This document shows, in pieces, positions 14,773-19,153 of a stretch of DNA of 19,153 nucleotides. Position 1 is the first letter of the stretch. Each line of letters opens with the position of its first letter. The stretch is from an uncultured Roseovarius sp. GTDB taxonomy: Bacteria > Pseudomonadota > Alphaproteobacteria > Rhodobacterales > Rhodobacteraceae. Position numbers and translations under genes: made by a program. Location of the stretch: contig CAKSUL010000035.1 of the NCBI GenBank assembly GCA_934501475.1, positions 1 to 19,153 of the forward strand. Direction: 5' to 3'. Under the pieces are notes generated by a model. That model was given only the letters and a program-made list of their open reading frames with translations. It was not told the origin of the DNA and ran no database searches.

Positions 14773-16941
14773 TCAGGACGGTTTCGGGCGCTTGGGCGGG
14801 GCAGCACCGCGCGTCGGTTTCCCGGAGGCCTTGGCCAGTTGCGCGCGCAGCTTGTTTTTCTTGCTGTTCTTCTTGCCGGTCGGGGGCGGCGGGCCTTTGG
14901 GGCCGTCGCCCTTGCGATGCGCGGGCTTGGGTTTTGCGCCGGTCGGTTTCGCGCCAAGGGGTTTGCGGCGCGGAAATGTCTCGCTGACCGGGGCATCCGT
15001 TGCGGCGGCGGCGGATTTATACGCCTTGCGCGGGGCCGGGGCCTTGCCGGGTTTGGCCGGTTTCGCGGGCTTGGGCTTTTTCGGGCGCGGGGCGGGTGCA
15101 TCGTTCCAGTCAACGGGCTTGGTTGTGCCGTGATTGGCCGGGGCGGGGGCCGGGTCAGCCTTGGGCGCCGCTTTGGGGGCAGCTTTGGGCGCGGGTTTGG
15201 GCGCCGCTTTGGGGGTGACGTCCGGCGCAGCGACCGGGCTTGCATCGGGGCCAGCATCAGGGCCAGCATCGCGCGCAGGTTTGCGCGGTGATTTCTGCGC
15301 CGGTTTCGGGGCGGGCCCGCCTGGGCGCGCGGTGTGTGACCTGGCGGCGGCGAGGTCGGGCGCCTTGGCCAGCTGCGTCAGGGACGCGCCGCCCTCGACC
15401 ACCATGGCCGGGCCGATGGCGGCCAGAAACGCAGGCACGCGCGCGGCCAGGATTTCGACGAATGTCTCGTTGAACTGCACCCGGATCGCGCCGATATCGT
15501 CGCGGGTGATGTTGCCGGCCTTGCACAGCATCGGCAACAGGCGGCGCGGTTCTGCCCCGGCCTGGCGCCCGCCTGCGACCGAGAACCAGACGCTGGGTCC
15601 GAAGGCCGCGCGCGGCGCGGGCTTGTCATCGGCGGCGGACAGGTCTTCGGGGGCAGAGTGGTTGCTGGCGTAAAGGCGCAGATAGGCGGCGGCGATCTGA
15701 TCGGGGGTGAAGGTCGCGACCAGCTTGTCGACATTGGGCTGTTCGGATTCGGTGATCTCTTCGGCCCAGGCGGGATCGCCCAGCATCCGGTCGCTGTCAC
15801 GCGCGCGGATCTCATCCGCCGATGGCGCGTCGCCCCAGGTGGCCTTGAGATTGGCGGCGCCCAGGATACGCTCGGCCTTGCGGCGCGATTTCGGCGGCAC
15901 GATCAGGGTGCTGACGCCCTTGCGCCCGGCGCGCCCGGTGCGCCCGGAGCGGTGCAGCAGCGTTTCGTGGTTGTTGGGCAGTTCGGCATGAACCACCAGA
16001 TCCAGATTGGGCAAATCAATGCCGCGCGCGGCCACATCGGTGGCCACACAGACCCGCGCGCGCCCGTCGCGCATCGCCTGCAGGGCATGGGTGCGCTCAT
16101 TCTGGGTCAACTCACCCGACAGGGCCACCACCGAAAAGCCGCGGTTGTGCAGGCGCGTGGTGATGCGGTTGACCATGGCGCGGGTGTTGCAGAACACGAT
16201 GGCGTTTGGGGCCTCGTAAAAGCGCAGGACGTTGATGATGGCGTTTTCATCGTCGCGCGCGGCCACGTTCATCGCGCGATATTCGATATCGGCATGTTGG
16301 GACGCTTCGGATTTGGTTTCGATGCGCACGGCGTCGCGCTGATAGCTTTTGGCAAGGCGCGCAATCGCCCCCGGCACGGTGGCGGAAAACATCAGCGTCT
16401 GGCGGTCTTCGGGGGCCGAGCCGAGGATGAATTCCAGCTCCTCGCGAAAGCCCAGATCCAGCATCTCGTCGGCTTCGTCCAGCACGATGGCGCGGATCGC
16501 GCCCAAATCGATCGAGCCGCGCATGATGTGATCGCGCAGCCGCCCCGGCGTGGCCACCACCACATGCGCGCCCCGCGCAAGGGTGCGGCGTTCATCACGC
16601 ATGTCCATCCCTCCGACGCAAGAGGCCACGGTTGCCCCGGCGGGGGCATATAGCCAGGCCAGTTCGCGTTTGACCTGCATCGCCAGTTCGCGCGTCGGCG
16701 TGATGACCAGGGCCAGCGGCAATGCGGCGGGCGCAAAGCCTTCGGCGTCGCCCAGCAACGTCGGCGCAATCGCCAGACCAAAGCCCAGCGTCTTGCCCGA
16801 GCCGGTCTGCGCCGAGACCAGCAGGTCCTTGCCGGTGAGGTCGGGATCGGTCACAGCCACCTGCACGGGGGTCAGGGTGGTGTATCCGCGCGCGCTGAGC
16901 GCGTCTGCGAGGGCTTTTTTCACGTCGGGCCTGTCTGTCAA
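14773..16941 (-). CDS. DEAD-box ATP-dependent RNA helicase with DbpA-like domain and repetitive basic tail
   Basis: A 722-residue RNA helicase, cytoplasmic, probably in ribosome assembly or RNA turnover. Core motifs in order: Q motif GYTTLTPVQ (19-27), motif I AQTGSGKT (44-51), TPTRELA (81-87), TPGRL (131-135), DEAD (155-158), SAT (186-188), IVFCNTR (248-254), ATDVAARGID (300-309) and HRSGRTGRAGRKG (330-342). Residues about 450-518 (VWFSVAGGRQ...DDIGAIRVQF...TFVEI) look like the DbpA RNA-binding domain. From about 537 on the protein is a low-complexity Pro/Ala/Lys tail with PKAA and DAGP repeats, likely disordered and RNA-binding. The start is TTG 16941 without a visible ribosome binding site; GTG 16923 is an alternative but would shorten the segment before the Q motif. 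The leader contains two palindromes. It resembles the DeaD/CsdA-type group, but I do not assign a symbol. Confidence 0.92.
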   Translation of the reverse strand: MTDRPDVKKALADALSARGYTTLTPVQVAVTDPDLTGKDLLVSAQTGSGKTLGFGLAIAPTLLGDAEGFAPAALPLALVITPTRELAMQVKRELAWLYAPAGATVASCVGGMDMRDERRTLARGAHVVVATPGRLRDHIMRGSIDLGAIRAIVLDEADEMLDLGFREELEFILGSAPEDRQTLMFSATVPGAIARLAKSYQRDAVRIETKSEASQHADIEYRAMNVAARDDENAIINVLRFYEAPNAIVFCNTRAMVNRITTRLHNRGFSVVALSGELTQNERTHALQAMRDGRARVCVATDVAARGIDLPNLDLVVHAELPNNHETLLHRSGRTGRAGRKGVSTLIVPPKSRRKAERILGAANLKATWGDAPSADEIRARDSDRMLGDPAWAEEITESEQPNVDKLVATFTPDQIAAAYLRLYASNHSAPEDLSAADDKPAPRAAFGPSVWFSVAGGRQAGAEPRRLLPMLCKAGNITRDDIGAIRVQFNETFVEILAARVPAFLAAIGPAMVVEGGASLTQLAKAPDLAAARSHTARPGGPAPKPAQKSPRKPARDAGPDAGPDASPVAAPDVTPKAAPKPAPKAAPKAAPKADPAPAPANHGTTKPVDWNDAPAPRPKKPKPAKPAKPGKAPAPRKAYKSAAAATDAPVSETFPRRKPLGAKPTGAKPKPAHRKGDGPKGPPPPTGKKNSKKNKLRAQLAKASGKPTRGAAPPKRPKPS
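15160..15219 (-). repeat. Five imperfect 12-bp tandem repeats in the helicase tail
   Basis: On the + strand the units are CTTGGGCGCCGC, TTTGGGGGCAGC, TTTGGGCGCGGG, TTTGGGCGCCGC and TTTGGGGGTGAC, each 12 bp and in frame. They encode a four-residue Pro-Lys-Ala-Ala type repeat. A second set of 12-bp units encoding Asp-Ala-Gly-Pro lies at 15242-15277. Both sets are open to expansion or contraction without frameshift. Confidence 0.85.
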
Positions 16942-16971
16942 GGATGTGGAACGCGGGGCTTGGAGCGTTCG

Positions 16972-17000
16972 GGGTTTAAGTTGAGATACGACTTGAACCC
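16972..17000. repeat. Inverted repeat near the helicase start
   Basis: GGGTTTAAGT (16972-16981) and ACTTGAACCC (16991-17000) form a 10-bp stem with a 9-nt loop. In + strand RNA the single difference is a G-U pair; in the helicase transcript (- strand) it becomes a C-A mismatch. It lies about 30 nt before the TTG start. Confidence 0.7.
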
Positions 17001-17030
17001 GATGCGCACGAAACCCGAGTCAGGATGTGG

Positions 17031-17073
17031 GCGTTTCGGGATAAACTCGTGATCCAAGTTTATCCGCAAACGC
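17031..17073. repeat. 43-bp imperfect palindrome in the helicase leader
   Basis: GCGTTT (17031-17036) pairs with AAACGC (17068-17073), and GGATAAACT (17039-17047) pairs with AGTTTATCC (17057-17065). The two helices are separated by a 2x2 internal loop and closed by a 9-nt loop. With 15 paired positions it is the most extended palindrome I found in the window. It could be a leader RNA structure or a protein binding site. Confidence 0.8.
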
Positions 17074-17366
17074 TTTAGTCTCTGGGCGCGCGAATGTATA
17101 GGGGTTTATGGAATTGCGCGCGTCGGTGACAGGCGCGGCCCAGGCAGCGCGCGCCCGGGCCGGTTTGCGCCGGACCTACCAAAGGGTCTTTTCATTGGCC
17201 GGGGTTCCTTCTATGAGACGGCATTAGAAATACGAAACACTCCTTTTTTACAAGCCCGCAGAGCGATTGAATCGGGGGCGGGCGGGGGCGGAACACCGCC
17301 GCGATTGCCGGGTCGGGTCCGGTTTGCTCAGGCTGGAATTGAAATGGCCGGATTGCGCAGGATAAA

Positions 17367-18584
17367 ATGAATCTGACAAAGCTGAAGCTGACCGTGGCAC
17401 GCATGGCTGTGCGCAATTCCTTCTTGCGCGGGGTTCTGAAGCGCCGCCTTCTGGCGCGGGTCAGAACTGCGGCCTCGCGCGGGCCCTATGTCGTGGTTCT
17501 GTCGATGGGGCAGAACGGGCATTCCTATGCGGCGGCGCGCGCCGCCAAGGCATTGGGGCGGCGGGTTCTTCTGGTCACCGACACGCCGCAGGTGCATGAG
17601 ATTCTCTATTCCGACGCGCTGATCGCGCTGGATCCGATCACGCAGACCGATGCCGTGATCGCGCAGCTGGCAACGATCCCGCTTGAGGCGGTGGTGGTGT
17701 CGATCAAGCACCTGCTGCTGCCCGCCCAGGCCGCGATTGCCGACCGGTTCGGCCTGATCTCGGTCGGTGAGACGACGAGTATTCTGAACAACGACAAATA
17801 CGCCTGGCGCAAGGCGCTGAGTGCGGCCAATGTCCCGCAGCCGGATTATTCGGCGGACCCCGCGCATTTCGAAGGGCGCGCCTGCATCCGCAAACCGCGC
17901 AGCGGGACAGGTAGCACAGGCGTCAGCCTGATGACGGCGGAGGACGAAAAGCTGACCGCCGCAGAGCGCGCATCGGGTGTCGAATATTTTTTTGAAGAGA
18001 TGATCGAGGGTGACCAATACGATTTTGAAGGCGTGGTGGAAGATGGCACCCCACGAATCCTGAGCAGGGTGTTTGAAAAATATATCCCCGAGCAGGGTAC
18101 TTTTGCGCCGCGGTACTTTTTATTCAATGCGCCAATTGATGCCGATCGCAATGCTGCGCTGGAACGCTGCATGCGCGAAACCCTGGCTGCCTCCGCTGTC
18201 CACAAGGGGGCCTTTCATGTGGAAATGCGGGTGCGAGACGATCATGCAGTGCCAATCGATTTCGCCAACCGCATGGGATACGAGCGGCTGATGACTCTGG
18301 CCTCGGGCGAGGATTTCGCTCAGGCTCATGTGAACTGCTTCTTGCCGGCCAAGGCTGAGGTCAGGCGCGGTAGGCAGCAGGCCGTGGTGCAGTTTTTCTG
18401 CTGGACCCAGAAAGATTTTGACACCGCGCGTCAACGTATGCGCGAATATCCCGGGCATGTTTTTGATCAACTTATGGTCCCGCACAGGTTTGCCGGAATC
18501 CATTGTCTGGGGATGGTCGTCTTTCAGGCTGATAGCCATGAAGATCTGGCATGTATTACCGCCGGACTTGGCGTGCGCGGATAA
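17367..18584 (+). CDS. ATP-grasp domain protein of unknown substrate
   Basis: A 405-residue protein with the fold of ATP-grasp ligases, which join a carboxylate to an amine or thiol via an acylphosphate. The N-terminal part (41-160) looks like a Rossmann-like pre-ATP-grasp domain (YVVVLSMGQNGHSYAAARAAKALG-type glycine-rich start). ATP-grasp signs are NDKYAWRKAL (142-151), the Lys/glycine loop ACIRKPRSGTGSTGVSL (172-188), FFEEMIEGDQYDFEGVV (208-224) and FHVEM (283-287). The final metal motif reads IDFANRMG (297-304) instead of the usual E-x-N-P-R, so one metal-binding Glu is displaced or lost. Residues from about 335 form an extra C-terminal domain that reappears in the next small ORF. Start ATG 17367 has CAGGA 4 nt upstream. 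Base composition is more A+T rich in its second half than in neighbouring genes. The product is unknown; a peptide, amino-acid or cell-surface ligase is possible. Confidence 0.8.
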   Translation: MNLTKLKLTVARMAVRNSFLRGVLKRRLLARVRTAASRGPYVVVLSMGQNGHSYAAARAAKALGRRVLLVTDTPQVHEILYSDALIALDPITQTDAVIAQLATIPLEAVVVSIKHLLLPAQAAIADRFGLISVGETTSILNNDKYAWRKALSAANVPQPDYSADPAHFEGRACIRKPRSGTGSTGVSLMTAEDEKLTAAERASGVEYFFEEMIEGDQYDFEGVVEDGTPRILSRVFEKYIPEQGTFAPRYFLFNAPIDADRNAALERCMRETLAASAVHKGAFHVEMRVRDDHAVPIDFANRMGYERLMTLASGEDFAQAHVNCFLPAKAEVRRGRQQAVVQFFCWTQKDFDTARQRMREYPGHVFDQLMVPHRFAGIHCLGMVVFQADSHEDLACITAGLGVRG

Positions 18585-18589
18585 CGGGA

Positions 18590-18793
18590 ATGCAACATCA
18601 CAGTGAGGTTATTGCGGGGCTGAAAGCAGGAGGGGCAACGGTTTTGTGGCAGAACATATTTGTGAGGTCGGCGTTTGACGAAATCCATCCTATCAAGTTC
18701 TCCGGTCGCGAATGTCTGGGCATGGTGATCCTGAAGTCCAGGACCCGCGCGGAATTCGATACCGTGACGCGTGACCTCAATCTGGTGCATTGA
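18590..18793 (+). CDS. Small protein resembling the C-terminus of the ATP-grasp protein
   Basis: A 67-residue ORF starting 5 nt after the ATP-grasp stop, in another frame. An in-frame ATG at 18551 would overlap the ATP-grasp gene and give 80 residues; neither start has a good ribosome binding site, so translational coupling is likely. The segment AFDEIHPIKFSGRECLGMV lines up with VFDQLMVPHRFAGIHCLGMV at the end of the ATP-grasp protein, sharing F-D, F-x-G and CLGMV, followed by similar helices (EFDTVTRDLNLV against DLACITAGLGV). This suggests a duplicated C-terminal domain expressed as a separate polypeptide, or the remnant of a longer fused protein. No known family is recognised. The 58 bp after its stop lead to the next gene. 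Confidence 0.6.
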   Translation: MQHHSEVIAGLKAGGATVLWQNIFVRSAFDEIHPIKFSGRECLGMVILKSRTRAEFDTVTRDLNLVH

Positions 18794-18851
18794 TCTGCTG
18801 CGCTCAGCGGCGCCCGCGCATATCCCATAGCCGCAAGGAGAACGCGAAACC

Positions 18852-19153
18852 GTGTTGAGCCACAAAGACATCATCGCCAGGTTTCAGACCGCCGAAGCCG
18901 GCCCCGAACTGACCCGGCTGTTTCAGGACCCCGAGTTCTGCGAGATTTATCCGCTGCTGCGCCAGAAGGTCGTGGGTGAGAATGTCGCGCCGATGGCAAC
19001 CGCCTCGGCGGGGTTTGGCGGGCGGGGGCGTCTGGCGGCGCGCAACGCCCGTGACCTTGCCCCCGTCCCGGCCGAGGATCTGCCACTGGAGCTCGTTCCG
19101 GTCGCCGCCACGCTGAATGATCTTCTGGCCGGTCTGTCGGCGGCCTTCGAGGC
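18852..19153 (+). CDS. Unrecognised protein, 3' end missing
   Basis: Translation from GTG 18852 is open to the right edge (about 100 residues seen): it begins MLSHKDIIARFQTAEAGP and continues LTRLFQDPEFCEIYPLLRQ, then a Gly/Arg-rich stretch (GFGGRGRLAARNAR, about 57-70) and a Leu/Ala-rich helix-like part. AAGGAG at 18834-18839 supports this start at a slightly long spacing. Codon use is GC-rich with typical third positions, unlike the preceding ATP-grasp/small-ORF pair. I do not recognise the family, and with the C-terminal part outside the window no function can be given. Confidence 0.6.
   Translation, partial: MLSHKDIIARFQTAEAGPELTRLFQDPEFCEIYPLLRQKVVGENVAPMATASAGFGGRGRLAARNARDLAPVPAEDLPLELVPVAATLNDLLAGLSAAFE

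Larger units (their letters stand above)
16942..17366. other. 425-bp non-coding region between divergent helicase and ATP-grasp genes
   Basis: No convincing gene is seen. On the - strand side, next to the helicase start, lie two palindromes (16972-17000 and 17031-17073) that would be part of the helicase mRNA leader. A TATACA hexamer on the - strand (17100-17095) could be a -10 element, giving a leader of roughly 150 nt, but no good -35 partner is seen. A GC-rich hairpin with one mismatch lies at 17137-17161 (GGCCC-A-GGC / GCC-C-GGGCC). The segment 17205-17255 is AT-richer and is the likeliest place for the ATP-grasp promoter, though no clear consensus is present. Confidence 0.6.

Noticed and set aside
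16975..17010. GGTTCAAGTC on the - strand, like a tRNA T-loop
   Set aside because: The flanking bases do not form a T-stem, and no anticodon or acceptor arms can be placed.
17137..17161. GC-rich hairpin as a terminator
   Set aside because: It lies between divergent genes, no + strand gene ends before it, and there is no T-run.

Overview
The window reads as chromosomal DNA of a high-GC alphaproteobacterium, most likely a marine Rhodobacteraceae (Roseobacter-group) member. The reasons are dense GC-rich coding, ATGA-type start/stop overlaps, frequent GTG/TTG starts, and a gene set typical of that group: paired PotABCD-type importers, GMC oxidoreductases, enolase-superfamily dehydratases and LysR regulators. 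I cannot name the genus from the sequence alone. I see no rRNA, tRNA, CRISPR array, transposase or prophage gene.

Region 1 (1-6866, + strand) is one long operon. It runs from the 3' part of a PotD-type binding protein through its ATPase and two permeases, then a GMC flavoprotein oxidoreductase, an enolase-superfamily (mandelate racemase type) enzyme and a small DUF861-type cupin. Genes overlap or nearly touch from the ATPase to the enolase-family gene. A perfect 13-bp GC-rich hairpin at 6882-6916 closes it against the convergent genes. Region 2 (6926-8790, - strand) is a two-gene unit, a zinc alcohol dehydrogenase followed by a nitrilase-superfamily amidase. A LysR regulator (8876-9778, +) diverges from it. 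Region 3 (9895-14751, + strand) is a second operon: an agmatinase-family ureohydrolase, a Tat-exported PotD-type binding protein, its ATPase and two permeases. The two importers share the gene order binding protein, hairpin, ATPase, permease B, permease C.

Taken together, regions 1-3 look like one catabolic island for nitrogen-containing small molecules. Two importers would bring in cationic or polyamine-like substrates. A ureohydrolase would release urea from a guanidino group, an amidase would split a C-N bond, and two alcohol-oxidising enzymes plus an acid dehydratase would process the carbon skeleton. LysR is the obvious local regulator. The enzyme families are clear; the actual substrate is inference.

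Region 4 (14773-16941, - strand) is a DEAD-box RNA helicase with a DbpA-like RNA-binding domain and a long repetitive Pro/Ala/Lys tail. It is preceded by a 425-bp non-coding stretch holding two palindromes that would lie in its mRNA leader. Region 5 (17367 to the end, + strand) holds an ATP-grasp protein, a small downstream ORF that resembles the ATP-grasp C-terminus, and the start of an unrecognised protein cut by the window edge. The ATP-grasp/small-ORF segment is visibly richer in A+T than its surroundings.
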